From Pseudomonas violetae (GTDB lineage: Bacteria; Pseudomonadota; Gammaproteobacteria; Pseudomonadales; Pseudomonadaceae): DNA of 64,000 nucleotides. Position numbers and translations under genes: made by a program. Shown here one piece after another: positions 25,741-35,282 of the stretch. The stretch covers positions 186,001-250,000 of the forward strand of contig NZ_JAKNRW010000002.1 of NCBI RefSeq assembly GCF_023072615.1, given 5' to 3'. The notes beneath the pieces are model-generated. The model saw only the letters and a program-made list of their open reading frames with translations. It did not search any database and had not been told where the DNA came from. Each line of letters starts with the position of its first letter. Within the stretch, counting starts at the first letter, position 1.

Positions 25741-27444
25741 ATGGACAGCAAAGCGCAAGCCTTCAGCAGCTACTGGTCAGGCCAGATCCCCTTTCTAGCC
25801 ACTTTTGCATTGCACCAATTGCGCCTATGGGTCAGCACCCATCCCTGGTTTACCGGGCAGGACTACGACGCCTGGTTCGAGTTGCCTCGCGCAACGCTGG
25901 ACAACCTTCAAAACGAATACCAGCAGCAATGGGCCGAACTCGGCCAGCGTGTACTGAGCGGGCAGCCCTTCAGTTTCGAAGACCGGCGTTTCGTGAGCGG
26001 CAATTGGAACCATCCGCTGTACGGTTCCCTCGCTGCGTTTTACCTGCTCAATGCCGGCTTCCTGCTCAAGCTGCTTGACCATCTGCCGATCGAGACGAAG
26101 AAGCCGCGCCAGCGCCTGCTGTATCTGGTAGAGCAAGCCATCGCAGCAAGCGCACCGAGTAATAGCCTGGCGAGCAATCCCGATGCGCTGCAACGGGTGG
26201 TCGACACCCAGGGAAGCAGCCTGCTGACAGGCATGCTGCACCTCGCAAGCGATCTGCAGGAAGGCAGGATGCGCCAGTGCGACCGCGATGCTTTCCAGGT
26301 GGGCGTCGACCTGGCCAACACGCCCGGGGAGGTAGTGTTCGAGAATGAACTCTTTCAACTGATCCAGTACTATCCACAAGCGCAAACCGGCTACCGGCGC
26401 CCGGTCTTCATCGTCCCGCCGTCGATCAACAAGTTCTACATCCTTGACCTGCGCCCCGACAATTCGATGGTTCGCCACCTGCTGCAGCAAGGACATCCAG
26501 TGTTCCTGATGTCCTGGCGCAACTTCGATCAGGATCATGCCGGCACTACCTGGGACGACCTGATCGACACCGGCATCATCAAGGCGCTGCACGTCACCCG
26601 TGAGATCAGCGGCGAGCAGCGGCCTCATTGCGTAGGATTTTGCATTGGCGGCACGCTACTTAGCACGGCGCTGGCGGTGCTGGCGGTACGCGGCGATCGC
26701 GAGATCGCCAGTGTGAGCCTGCTCACCACCTTCCTCGACTACCTCGACACCGGCCCCATCGACATTTTCGTCGACGAACAACTGGTCGCTTACCGCGAGC
26801 GCACCATTGGCGGTATCAATGGACCAATCGGCCTGTTCAAGGGCGAAGACATGGGCAACACCTTCTCGCTGCTGCGCCCCAACGACCTGTGGTGGAACTA
26901 CAACGTCGACAAATACCTCAAGGGCCTGAAACCCAACGCCCTTGACCTGCTGTTCTGGAACAATGACAGTACCAATCTGCCCGGCCCGATGTACTGTTGG
27001 TATCTGCGGCATACCTATCTGCAAAACGACCTGAAATCCGGTGAACTGGAGTGCTGTGGGGTCAAACTGGACCTGCGCGCCGTCGAGGCACCCGCCTACA
27101 TTCTCGCCACCCACGACGACCACATCGTACCGTGGCGCAGTGCTTACGCCAGCACCCAATTGCTCAGCGGTCCCGCACGGTTCGTGTTGGGTGCATCAGG
27201 CCATATTGCCGGCGTGATCAATCCACCGGCCCGTGAAAAACGCCACTACTGGACCCACGATCAGGTCAGCAGCGATCCTGAAATCTGGTTCGAGAATGCT
27301 CGCCAGCATCCTGGAAGCTGGTGGAACGACTGGTTTGCCTGGCTGGCCGAACACGCCGGCGAGCGCCAGCCGTTGGTGCAGCAGATGGGCAACGCGCAGT
27401 ACCCGGCACTGGAGCCGGCGCCCGGGCGTTATGTAATGGAGTGA
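25741..27444 (+). CDS. phaC: Class I polyhydroxyalkanoate synthase PhaC
   Basis: A 567-residue PHA synthase. The N-terminal ~200 residues carry the class I domain (FVSGNWNHPLYGSLAAFYLLN). The catalytic domain has the lipase-like box GFCIGG with Cys301, the Asp in HDDHIVPW (about 460) and the general-base His488 in GASGHIAGVINPP. It polymerises short-chain 3-hydroxyacyl-CoA (usually 3-hydroxybutyryl-CoA) on the granule surface. Class I enzymes differ from the medium-chain PhaC1/PhaC2 found in most pseudomonads. No phaA or phaB is adjacent, so precursors must come from elsewhere. Confidence 0.92.
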   Translation: MDSKAQAFSSYWSGQIPFLATFALHQLRLWVSTHPWFTGQDYDAWFELPRATLDNLQNEYQQQWAELGQRVLSGQPFSFEDRRFVSGNWNHPLYGSLAAFYLLNAGFLLKLLDHLPIETKKPRQRLLYLVEQAIAASAPSNSLASNPDALQRVVDTQGSSLLTGMLHLASDLQEGRMRQCDRDAFQVGVDLANTPGEVVFENELFQLIQYYPQAQTGYRRPVFIVPPSINKFYILDLRPDNSMVRHLLQQGHPVFLMSWRNFDQDHAGTTWDDLIDTGIIKALHVTREISGEQRPHCVGFCIGGTLLSTALAVLAVRGDREIASVSLLTTFLDYLDTGPIDIFVDEQLVAYRERTIGGINGPIGLFKGEDMGNTFSLLRPNDLWWNYNVDKYLKGLKPNALDLLFWNNDSTNLPGPMYCWYLRHTYLQNDLKSGELECCGVKLDLRAVEAPAYILATHDDHIVPWRSAYASTQLLSGPARFVLGASGHIAGVINPPAREKRHYWTHDQVSSDPEIWFENARQHPGSWWNDWFAWLAEHAGERQPLVQQMGNAQYPALEPAPGRYVME

Positions 27445-27502
27445 ATGCGTGGCTCCCAGAGGGGTTGGGCGTTTATCATGGGCGCCATACAACCCCTGCC
27501 CT

Positions 27503-28669
27503 ATGAGCACCTGCATGACTTTCAATTTTGATCAGGTCCACGACCGCCACGCCACCGGCAGTACCAAATGGAGCCGCTACCCCGACGAAGTATTGCCGAT
27601 GTGGGTCGCCGACATGGACTTCGCCGCGCCACCGGTGATCATCCAGGCGCTGCAAAAACGCCTGGAGCATCCTCTGCTCGGCTATAGCGTATGCCAGGAC
27701 AATCTGCGCCAGGCCATCGTCGCCGATCTTTGGAACAAATACGCCTGGCGTGTCGATCCCCAGGCCCTGGTCTTCCTGCCAGGCGTGGAATCGGGTTTCA
27801 ACATGGCATTGAAGGCGCTGGTCCAGTCACAACAGAATGTCGTGGTCCAAGTACCCAATTACCCGCCGCTGCGCCATGCCCCGGGACACTGGGGGCTGAA
27901 CAAGGTTGAGCTGGGGTTCGACTTGCAGGCGGATGGCAGCTACGCCACGCCTCTGGACAGCTTGCGCCAGTCACTGCAGGGCGGTGGCGCTCTGCTGTTG
28001 AGCAATCCACATAACCCCCTCGGCAAGGCATTCCCGCGAGAAGAGCTGCAAGCGATTGCTGACATCTGCCTTGAGCAGAACGCCTGGATCATTTCTGACG
28101 AGATCCACGCCGAACTGTGCTTTGACGGTCGGGTGCACATTCCCACAGCGTCCCTGAGCGAGGACATCTCCCGGCGCACCATCACGCTGATGTCGGCGAG
28201 CAAGGCCTATAACATCGCTGGCCTCAAGACCTCGTTCATGATCATTGATGACCCTGCGGTGCGTTCGCGGGTCAATCACGCACGGTGCGGCATGGTCGAC
28301 AGCGTCAACCCACTTGGACTGGAAGCCACGCGAGTCGCCTACAGCGAAGCCGGGCCGTGGCTGGCCGAGCTCAAGACCTATCTGCAGGCCAACCGCGACT
28401 GGCTGATGGAAGCGGTTCGCACCCGTCTGCCGGGCATCAGCCTGCAGGTGCCGCAGAGTACTTACCTGGCCTGGCTCGATTGTTCGGCGCTGGGCCTGGC
28501 GGATCCGCAGCAGTTTTTCCTGCAGCAGGCCAAAGTCGGGTTGAGTGCGGGCCTGGATTTCGGCGACGAGCACCAGCAGTTCGTGCGCCTCAACTTCGGC
28601 TGCCCGCGCTCGTTGCTTGAAGAGGGTATCGCGCGGATGGAGCGCAGCCTGAACAACCTCAAGGTCTGA
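27503..28669 (+). CDS. PatB/MalY-type PLP-dependent C-S lyase (cystathionine beta-lyase)
   Basis: A 388-residue fold-type I aminotransferase-like enzyme. It begins with FNFDQVHDRHATGSTKWSRY and LPMWVADMDFAAPP, motifs of the MalY/PatB family. The PLP Lys is in SASKAYNIAGLKTSF; the phosphate-binding and substrate motifs NPHNPLGKAF and SDEIHAEL are present, with a C-terminal Arg in FVRLNFGCPR. It should cleave cystathionine or related thioethers to pyruvate, ammonia and a thiol. Start 27503 or 27515 (MTFNF) are both possible; upstream codons from 27449 are not family-like. Confidence 0.87.
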   Translation: MSTCMTFNFDQVHDRHATGSTKWSRYPDEVLPMWVADMDFAAPPVIIQALQKRLEHPLLGYSVCQDNLRQAIVADLWNKYAWRVDPQALVFLPGVESGFNMALKALVQSQQNVVVQVPNYPPLRHAPGHWGLNKVELGFDLQADGSYATPLDSLRQSLQGGGALLLSNPHNPLGKAFPREELQAIADICLEQNAWIISDEIHAELCFDGRVHIPTASLSEDISRRTITLMSASKAYNIAGLKTSFMIIDDPAVRSRVNHARCGMVDSVNPLGLEATRVAYSEAGPWLAELKTYLQANRDWLMEAVRTRLPGISLQVPQSTYLAWLDCSALGLADPQQFFLQQAKVGLSAGLDFGDEHQQFVRLNFGCPRSLLEEGIARMERSLNNLKV

Positions 28670-28702
28670 AAGCAGCGCGGTATGGGCGCGACTCCAGTCC
28701 AA

Positions 28703-28792
28703 CGTGGGAGCAGCTTGCTCGCGATAGCGTTGGGTCAGTCGATTCAAATTTTGAACGTCATGGCCACTTCGCGGGCAAGCCCGCTCCCACAG
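28703..28792. repeat. Inverted pair of REP elements
   Basis: CGTGGGAGCAGCTTGCTCGC (28703-28722) faces CGCGGGCAAGCCCGCTCCCA (28770-28789) about 47 bp away. Both match the Pseudomonas REP unit (GTGGGAGCGGGCTTGCCCGCGA), in opposite orientation as in a mobile REP doublet. Located after the PatB-like gene. Confidence 0.75.
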
Positions 28793-28926
28793 GAGTTTTC
28801 GCTGGGAGCTGGCACTGTGACATGGAATTTCTCACGCATCGGGAATCGCCCCTGATCCGGGTAATTGGGTAATATGTCGGCCCTTCCCCGCACCCCTGCT
28901 GTGCACCCGCCGAATAAGCCGACTCC

Positions 28927-29706
28927 ATGCCCTTCGAACTCAGCGTTGACCTCACCACCCTGGCCATTCTCGCCGTTGTAGCCTTTATTGCCGGTTTCAT
29001 CGACGCCATTGCCGGCGGCGGCGGGCTGTTGACCACTCCGGCCCTGCTCACCGCCGGGTTGCCGCCGCACCTGGTGCTGGGCACCAACAAGCTCAGCTCG
29101 ACCTTCGGCTCGGCCACGGCCAGTTTCACTTTTTATCGGCGCAAGCTATTCCACCCGCGCCAATGGGTACACGCTATTGTCGGCACCCTCATCGGCGCGC
29201 TGACCGGCGCCGTGGTTGCACACTACTTACCAGCCGAGTGGCTGAACAAAATGCTCCCGGTGATCGTGTTTGCCTGCGGCCTGTACCTGCTGTTCGGCGG
29301 TACGCCCAAGGCGCCGCTGGACAGTAACGCGCCGATCCGGAAAAAGTGGCAATCGACCCAGGGCTTCACCCTCGGCTTCTACGACGGCGTGGCAGGGCCC
29401 GGTACCGGTGCGTTCTGGACCGTCAGCAGCCTGCTCATGTACCCCATCGACCTGGTGAAGGCCAGCGGCGTGGCGCGCAGCATGAACTTCGTCAGCAACA
29501 TTGCGGCGCTGTCGGTGTTCGTGTTTTCCGGGCAGGTGGACTGGATCATCGGCCTGAGCATGGGCCTGTCGGTAATGGTCGGGGCGTTTTTCGGCGCTCG
29601 CACCGCCATCAGCGGCGGCGCGAAGTTCATTCGCCCGGTATTCATCACCGTGGTCCTGGGCTTGACCGTGCGGCTAGCCTGGCAGCACTGGTTCAGCGTG
29701 GCCTAA
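28927..29706 (+). CDS. TauE/SafE (TSUP) family permease, YfcA-like
   Basis: A 259-residue membrane protein with about seven hydrophobic segments and two repeat halves. The conserved first-half motif [18 protein letters not shown] and [14 protein letters not shown], and the second-half motif [14 protein letters not shown] and [20 protein letters not shown], are hallmarks of TSUP transporters. Members move sulfite, sulfonates or similar anions. Its 3' end overlaps the convergent nudC gene by 33 bp. The preceding PatB-like lyase also touches sulfur metabolism, but there is no proof of a link. Confidence 0.87.
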   Translation: MPFELSVDLTTLAILAVVAFIAGFIDAIAGGGGLLTTPALLTAGLPPHLVLGTNKLSSTFGSATASFTFYRRKLFHPRQWVHAIVGTLIGALTGAVVAHYLPAEWLNKMLPVIVFACGLYLLFGGTPKAPLDSNAPIRKKWQSTQGFTLGFYDGVAGPGTGAFWTVSSLLMYPIDLVKASGVARSMNFVSNIAALSVFVFSGQVDWIIGLSMGLSVMVGAFFGARTAISGGAKFIRPVFITVVLGLTVRLAWQHWFSVA

Positions 29707-30504
29707 ACGCCGCGCCACATAGACGTCGATCAGGTAACGGGCAATCGAGCGTGACGCTGGCAGTGGCGGCAGCGCGTGCACGTTAAACCACTGGGCGTCT
29801 TCGATCTCGTCCTCCTGGCAGACGATTTCCCCCCCGGCGTATTCCGCGTGGAAGCCCAGCATCATCGAATGGGGGAACGGCCAACACTGGCTGCCCAGGT
29901 ACTCAATGTTCTTCACCTCGATCTGCACTTCCTCGCGGACCTCACGCACCAGGCACTCTTCGGCCGACTCCCCAGGCTCCGCAAACCCCGCCAGTGTGCT
30001 GTAGACCCCGGTGACAAAGCGCGGCGAGCGCGCCAGCAGGATTTCATCGCCGCGGGTGATCAGCACGATCATGCTCGGAGAGATGCGCGGGTAGCTGCGC
30101 AATTCGCAGGGCTGGCAATACATGGCACGTTCCCGCGGCACCTGCAGCATCGCCTGTCCGCAATTTCCACAGAAACGGTGCTCGCGAGCCCAGGTGCCAA
30201 TCTGCGCGGCGTAACCCAGCACCTTGTAGAGCGTATGATCGCCTTCGAGCATGAAGGCGCGCAAACCCTTCCAACTGCAGCCTGGAACTTCATCCGGGCG
30301 CTGCAGTTCCAGCAGATAGACCGGTTCGCCGTCGAGATGGCCGATGCCATGCTCGGCGAGAATCGCCAGGTCCTGACGCTTGAGCCATTCCCTTGGGAAC
30401 AGCGCGCCATTGTCGTCATACAGAAAGCCTTCGGAGCTGCGAGCAACGGCCCAGCCTCCGGGTTTATCGGTGTCCAGTACTGCAGTGGTCCAGCCTAAAG
30501 TCAT
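29674..30504 (-). CDS. nudC: NAD-capped RNA hydrolase / NADH pyrophosphatase NudC
   Basis: A 276-residue Nudix enzyme with the N-terminal NUDIX-like domain, a zinc ribbon with Cys112, Cys115, Cys130 and Cys133 (CGNC...CQPC), and the Nudix box at about 173-195 ([20 protein letters not shown]). The NudC signature SQPWPFPxS appears here as SQCWPFPHS (205-213), with Cys in place of the first Pro. It removes NAD caps from RNA 5' ends and hydrolyses NADH to NMNH and AMP. It converges with, and overlaps, the TSUP permease gene. Confidence 0.92.
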   Translation of the reverse strand: MTLGWTTAVLDTDKPGGWAVARSSEGFLYDDNGALFPREWLKRQDLAILAEHGIGHLDGEPVYLLELQRPDEVPGCSWKGLRAFMLEGDHTLYKVLGYAAQIGTWAREHRFCGNCGQAMLQVPRERAMYCQPCELRSYPRISPSMIVLITRGDEILLARSPRFVTGVYSTLAGFAEPGESAEECLVREVREEVQIEVKNIEYLGSQCWPFPHSMMLGFHAEYAGGEIVCQEDEIEDAQWFNVHALPPLPASRSIARYLIDVYVARRLGHAEPVLPG

Positions 30505-30511
30505 ATTTTAC

Positions 30512-31324
30512 TCAATCCAGAAATTCGGGCTTCTGTTTGCTCATATGAGCCGCCATGGCCACGCGCAAGTCGGTGGATTGCAGCATCGCGGCGTTCCAGG
30601 TGGCGACATATTCCAGGCCGTCATCAATACGATGGTCGCGCATGTAGCTGATCATCTCCTTGGTTCCAGCGATGGCGATCGGCGACTTGCTGGCGATTTC
30701 GCGGGCGATGCCCATCACGCCGTCGAGCAGGCTGTCCTTGTCGCTGAAGACGCGATTGACCAAGCCCATGCCGCGCGCCTCCTCAGCGCCAAATGAGCGG
30801 CCAGTGTAAGCCAGTTCACGCAGCATGCCGTCACCGATGATGCGCGGCAAGCGTTGCAGGGTGCCGACATCGGCCGCCATGCCAATGTCGATTTCCTTGA
30901 TCGAAAACTGTGCGTCTTCAGCGGCGTAGCGCATATCACAGGCGGCGATCAGGTCGATTGCGCCGCCCAGGCAATAACCCTGGATGGCCGCAAGTACCGG
31001 CTTGCGGCATTGATCGACTGCAGTGAACGAGGCTTGCAGGGCCAGGATCTTGCGCCGCAGCAGACGCGCGTTGCGCCCGACGTCCTTGCCCAGTTCATTG
31101 GCGACGCCGGCCAACATCATCAAGTCGATGCCCGAGGAAAAGTGCTTGCCTGCACCACTGATCACTACTGCACGCACTTCGTCAGTGTCATCGATCCATC
31201 GGAAGATCTCGATGATCTCACTCCAGAACGCCGCGTTCATTGAATTGATCTTTTCCGGACGATTGATCTGCACATGGGCGATTTTATCCGCCAGTTCGAC
31301 GGTGAACGCGGTGTACTCGGTCAT
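30512..31324 (-). CDS. Crotonase-family protein, Delta3,5-Delta2,4-dienoyl-CoA isomerase type
   Basis: A 270-residue crotonase fold. The oxyanion-hole segments are FSSGIDLMML and AIQGYCLGGAIDLIAACD. The active-site stretch KEIDIGMAADVGTLQRLP has Glu144 and Asp152, matching in type and spacing the Glu/Asp pair of mammalian ECH1 dienoyl-CoA isomerase, and unlike the two Glu of a simple enoyl-CoA hydratase. It shifts double bonds of odd-position unsaturated fatty acids for beta-oxidation. The stop is 8 nt before the nudC start, so the two may be cotranscribed. Confidence 0.87.
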   Translation of the reverse strand: MTEYTAFTVELADKIAHVQINRPEKINSMNAAFWSEIIEIFRWIDDTDEVRAVVISGAGKHFSSGIDLMMLAGVANELGKDVGRNARLLRRKILALQASFTAVDQCRKPVLAAIQGYCLGGAIDLIAACDMRYAAEDAQFSIKEIDIGMAADVGTLQRLPRIIGDGMLRELAYTGRSFGAEEARGMGLVNRVFSDKDSLLDGVMGIAREIASKSPIAIAGTKEMISYMRDHRIDDGLEYVATWNAAMLQSTDLRVAMAAHMSKQKPEFLD

Positions 31325-31884
31325 GGAAGCGATCCTTTACCTGGCAAAAATGAGGCCCGAACTATAACAAGGCTCCTGGTGATCCAGTAAGGCAGTGGTT
31401 CAGCCAAATGCGGGACTTGCACGCCCGCACCACAACAGTGCAACGAAATTGTCACACCCTGACCACTATTGTGACTTATCAGTCATATTGTGAGGCGTCA
31501 TGCAAAAAAAAGCTGCCCTTCGTCGGTGCGATCCCCATCGATACGCTCTGGCCGTTACCCTCTGAAAAGGATTGTCGAACAATTTACCCAGTTGGACTGG
31601 CCCGCTCTAGGTTCTGGCCTAGACTCATTTTCGCCGGGTAAAACCCGTCGGTCACAGCCAAGGAAAATAGAAGAAACTTTTGCCTCTGGCACAAGGTCAG
31701 CTTAAAGGTGGGTGTGTTGCAACTGGTTCGATCCTTGCAACAGGCCTCCCCAGCCATTGTGCTCCAACGCGTTGGCAGCGTTTGCTCTCCAATGCGTAGC
31801 GCGTTTGCGCCCGGCCATAGGGACAGGCCATCGAACTTCGTTGGTGCCAGACCGAGAATTAGATCAACAACACGGGAGATTCAT
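31325..31884. other. 560-bp divergent control region upstream of glgA
   Basis: It holds three phased ATTGT(C/G)A boxes (31448-31494, listed separately) and a perfect 12-bp palindrome CCAACGCGTTGG at 31764-31775. The glgA frame is open upstream to 31708, but the extra codons are not family-like and lack a binding site. No RNA gene or small gene is evident. Confidence 0.45.
31448..31494. promoter_or_regulatory. Three phased ATTGT[CG]A repeats upstream of glgA
   Basis: ATTGTCAC (31448), ATTGTGAC (31468) and ATTGTGAG (31487) recur at 20- and 19-bp intervals, close to two helical turns, on the same strand. This layout suits cooperative binding of a regulator on one DNA face. Regulator unknown. 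Confidence 0.35.
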
Positions 31885-33471
31885 ATGATCAGTGCGGCTT
31901 TAGATATTCAGGGAGAACGTGCTCATCAGCAGGCCGGCGAGTCGAGCACCGTAAATGCGCAACCAGCTTCACCGGGCAACGTTACCAGTACGCGCAAGCT
32001 GCCACCGGCAGCCAGTCAGAATCCGAACCGCAAACGTGTGTTGTTTGTAACCTCCGAGATTGCAGACCTGGTCAAGACCGGCGGCCTGGGTGACGTTTCC
32101 GCCGCGCTGCCGCGAGCGATGGCGCAACTGCACGACGTACGCGTCCTGATCCCAGGGTATCCGCAGGTGCTCCACAGCGAGAATCCGATTCATATCATTG
32201 GTGAGCTGGGCGGTCATGCTGCACTGCCGCCTTGCAAGATCGGGCGCATGGACATGCCTGATGGCCTGGTCATCTATGTGCTGATCTGCCCCGAGCTCTA
32301 CGAGCGTGAAGGTTCGCCCTACGGCGCCAACAATGGTCGCGACTGGCCGGACAACCATATTCGCTTTGCCCGTCTCGGCCTCGCCGCTGCCGATATTGCC
32401 GCCAACCTGGCGCAGATTCACTGGTGCCCGGACCTGGTGCATGCCCACGACTGGCCTGCCGGCCTTGCGCCTGCCTACATGCATTGGCGTGGACAGCGAA
32501 CCCCGACGCTATTCACCATTCACAACCTGGCGTATCAAGGCGTGACCAGCTTGGGCTCGTGCCCTGAACTGGGTATTCCCACCCATGCCCTGCAACAGGA
32601 AGGCATGGAGTTCTACGGCAAGATGTCGTTTCTCAAGGCCGGCATGGCATACGCCAGTCACATCACCACGGTCAGCGCGACGTATGCCCAGGAAATCACC
32701 ACACCGGACTTCGGCTGCGGCCTCGACGGCTTCCTCGCCGCCAAGACCCAGCAAGGCCTGCTCAGCGGCATTCCCAATGGTATCGACGAGAGCTGGGACG
32801 CGGCGACTGACCCGCATCTGTTCTGCCCGTTCACGATTGGCGACTGGGACGGCAAGGCCGTAAATGCCGCCCATGTACGCGAGCTGTTTGGTCTGAAAGA
32901 CTCCGAAGGCCCGCTGTTTGCAGTGGTCTCACGGCTGGTCTACCAGAAGGGCCTGGACCTGACCGAAGCGGTCTCCGAATACATCGTCAAGTCCGGTGGC
33001 CAGATCGCCATCATCGGTCGTGGCGAGCCGGAAGAAGAGCAAGCCATGCGCGAACTGGCCCTGCGTTTTCCCGGCCAGATTGGCGTGCGCATCGGCTTCA
33101 ATGAGACCGACGCCCGCCGCATGTTCGCCGGCAGTGATTTCCTGCTGATGCCTTCTCGCTACGAGCCTTGCGGCCTGAGCCAGATGTACGCACAGCGTTT
33201 CGGTTCGTTGCCAGTGGCACGCAATACCGGCGGATTGGCCGACACCATTGAAAACGGCGTAACCGGTTTCCTCTTCGACGAATCCACTGCAGAAAGCTAT
33301 CAGGAAGCCCTGAGCCGCGCGTTCAAGGTATTTGCCTATCCCGACCTGCTTAACGCCATGCGCTGCCGAGCCATGGCTGCACCCTTCAACTGGTGCAAGG
33401 CCGTTGAACCCTACGCCGAACTTTACGAACAACTGGTCGCCAAGGCGCTAGGAAAATCGCACCGACAATAA
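31885..33471 (+). CDS. glgA: Glycogen synthase GlgA (GT5)
   Basis: A 528-residue starch-synthase-type enzyme. A disordered N-terminal leader of about 45 residues precedes the GT5 catalytic core, which starts RVLFVTSEIADLVKTGGLGD (KTGGLGD at 64-70, donor binding). Later GT5 motifs include HAHDWPAGLAP and the acceptor/donor site MPSRYEPCGLSQMYAQRFGSLP with the catalytic Glu in YEPCG. It elongates alpha-1,4-glucan from a nucleotide glucose donor or maltose-1-phosphate-related pathway; no glgC is present in this window. GGGAG lies 7 nt before ATG. It heads the operon glgA-treZ-malQ-treY. Confidence 0.93.
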   Translation: MISAALDIQGERAHQQAGESSTVNAQPASPGNVTSTRKLPPAASQNPNRKRVLFVTSEIADLVKTGGLGDVSAALPRAMAQLHDVRVLIPGYPQVLHSENPIHIIGELGGHAALPPCKIGRMDMPDGLVIYVLICPELYEREGSPYGANNGRDWPDNHIRFARLGLAAADIAANLAQIHWCPDLVHAHDWPAGLAPAYMHWRGQRTPTLFTIHNLAYQGVTSLGSCPELGIPTHALQQEGMEFYGKMSFLKAGMAYASHITTVSATYAQEITTPDFGCGLDGFLAAKTQQGLLSGIPNGIDESWDAATDPHLFCPFTIGDWDGKAVNAAHVRELFGLKDSEGPLFAVVSRLVYQKGLDLTEAVSEYIVKSGGQIAIIGRGEPEEEQAMRELALRFPGQIGVRIGFNETDARRMFAGSDFLLMPSRYEPCGLSQMYAQRFGSLPVARNTGGLADTIENGVTGFLFDESTAESYQEALSRAFKVFAYPDLLNAMRCRAMAAPFNWCKAVEPYAELYEQLVAKALGKSHRQ

Positions 33472-33485
33472 GAGGTTTTTTCGAG

Positions 33486-35282
33486 ATGCCGTTACGGACC
33501 CTTGAAACCTGGCCCCACGGCGCAATTATGCTGGACGCAGAACACACGCGTTTTGCCTTGTGGGCGCCAGATGCGTTTGACGTCAGCGTCGAACTGGAAA
33601 ATGGACAATCCCTACCGCTGCTGCCACAGGCTAATGGTTGGTTCGTGATCGAAGCGCGCTGCCCTGCTGGCACGCGTTATCGCTACAACATCGACGGCGA
33701 GTTGCAAGTGCCTGACCCGGCCTCCCGGGCTCAGGCCGGTGACCTGCACTTGCACAGCGTGGTGGTCGATCCCTTCGCCTATCAATGGCAACACACCCGC
33801 TGGCAAGGTCGGCCGTGGCACGAGGCGGTGATCTACGAGCTGCACGTCGGTGCACTCGGTGGCTTCATTGGAGTCGAGCAGCACCTGGCACGCCTGGTCG
33901 ACATGGGCATCACCGCGATCGAACTGATGCCCCTTGCACAATTCCCCGGCGAGCGCAATTGGGGCTACGACGGGGTCTTGCCCTACGCACCCCAGGCCTC
34001 CTATGGCACTCCGGAACAACTCAAACACCTGATCGATACTGCCCATGGCTTTGGCCTGGCGGTGATTCTCGACGTGGTCTACAACCACTTCGGTCCAGAT
34101 GGCAATTACCTGCATCGCTATGCCAAGGGTTTCTTCAACGAAGACAAACATACGCCCTGGGGTGCGGCCATCGACTTCCGCCGCCGTGAAGTTCGCGATT
34201 TCTTTATCGACAACGCGCTGATGTGGCTGATGGAATACCGCTTCGACGGTTTGCGCTTTGATGCAGTGCACGCCATCGAAAGCCCGGATTTCCTGCACGA
34301 GCTGGCCCGACGCATCCGCCAACAGACCGCCCCTGGCCGGCACGTGTGGCTGATGCTGGAAAACGAACACAATCAGGCCAGCCTCCTTGAGGAAGGCTTC
34401 GATGCCCAGTGGAACGACGATGGCCACAACGCGCTACACGTATTGCTCACCGGTGAAACCGATGCTTATTACGCCGACTACGCCGAGCATCCTACCCAAC
34501 AATTGGCGCGTTGCCTGAGCGAAGGCTTCGTGTTCCAGGGCCACGTCAACCGCCACGGTGAAATACGTGGTGAACCCAGCGGCCACCTTGAGCCCGCTGC
34601 GTTCGTGCTGTTCCTGCAAAATCACGACCAGATCGGCAATCGCGCCTGCGGCGAACGCCTGCATCAACTTGCACACCCGGATGCCCTGAGCGCAGCTACC
34701 GCGTTGCTGCTGCTGTCGCCGATGATTCCGCTGATGTTCATGGGTGACGAGTTCGGCGCTGAAGAGCCGTTCCTCTTCTTTACCGATCACCACGGCGAAC
34801 TGGCGGAGCTGGTACGCGAAGGCCGCCGCAACGAGTTCGCAGCCTTCAGCGCATTCGCTGATCCGGAAAAGCGCGAGCAGATTCCCGACCCGAATGCACC
34901 ACAGACGTTCGAAGCGTCCATACCAAACCTGGCGCCCGCTCAAATTCCGGCCATCCATGCTGTGTACCGGCACCTGCTGAGCCTGCGCCATGCGCAGATC
35001 GTTCCACGCCTGGCAGGCGCAACCTCCCTGGGCGCCCTAGTGCTCGGCCACGGAGCGGTGAGTGCACGCTGGCGTATGGGCGATGGCAGTGAGCTGCGCA
35101 TTGACCTGAACCTCGGTGACGCGCCCGTGGTCCACACTTCTCAGGCCGGCGCCAAGGTGTTGTTCGAACACCCCTCACACACAGCCAGCCTGTTGGATCA
35201 GGGGCATCTCGCCCCGTATAGCGCGCTAGTCAGCCTGAAGGCCGCAGCCCCTTTGCTACCCCCGGATGGAGAGCGCCAATGA
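33486..35282 (+). CDS. treZ: Malto-oligosyltrehalose trehalohydrolase TreZ
   Basis: A 598-residue GH13_10 enzyme. An N-terminal CBM48-like domain (FALWAPDAFDVSVELENG) precedes the TIM barrel with the four GH13 regions: DVVYNHFGP, GLRFDAVHAI (nucleophile Asp), a LENEHN region (acid/base Glu), and LQNHDQIGN. It releases trehalose from the maltooligosyl-trehalose made by TreY. The gene begins 14 nt after glgA, and its TGA overlaps the malQ ATG (ATGA), so it is translationally coupled to malQ. Confidence 0.93.
   Translation: MPLRTLETWPHGAIMLDAEHTRFALWAPDAFDVSVELENGQSLPLLPQANGWFVIEARCPAGTRYRYNIDGELQVPDPASRAQAGDLHLHSVVVDPFAYQWQHTRWQGRPWHEAVIYELHVGALGGFIGVEQHLARLVDMGITAIELMPLAQFPGERNWGYDGVLPYAPQASYGTPEQLKHLIDTAHGFGLAVILDVVYNHFGPDGNYLHRYAKGFFNEDKHTPWGAAIDFRRREVRDFFIDNALMWLMEYRFDGLRFDAVHAIESPDFLHELARRIRQQTAPGRHVWLMLENEHNQASLLEEGFDAQWNDDGHNALHVLLTGETDAYYADYAEHPTQQLARCLSEGFVFQGHVNRHGEIRGEPSGHLEPAAFVLFLQNHDQIGNRACGERLHQLAHPDALSAATALLLLSPMIPLMFMGDEFGAEEPFLFFTDHHGELAELVREGRRNEFAAFSAFADPEKREQIPDPNAPQTFEASIPNLAPAQIPAIHAVYRHLLSLRHAQIVPRLAGATSLGALVLGHGAVSARWRMGDGSELRIDLNLGDAPVVHTSQAGAKVLFEHPSHTASLLDQGHLAPYSALVSLKAAAPLLPPDGERQ

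Noticed and set aside
31708..31884. Upstream extension of GlgA
   Set aside because: The frame is open but the residues are unlike GlgA leaders, and the binding site GGGAG lies before ATG 31885.
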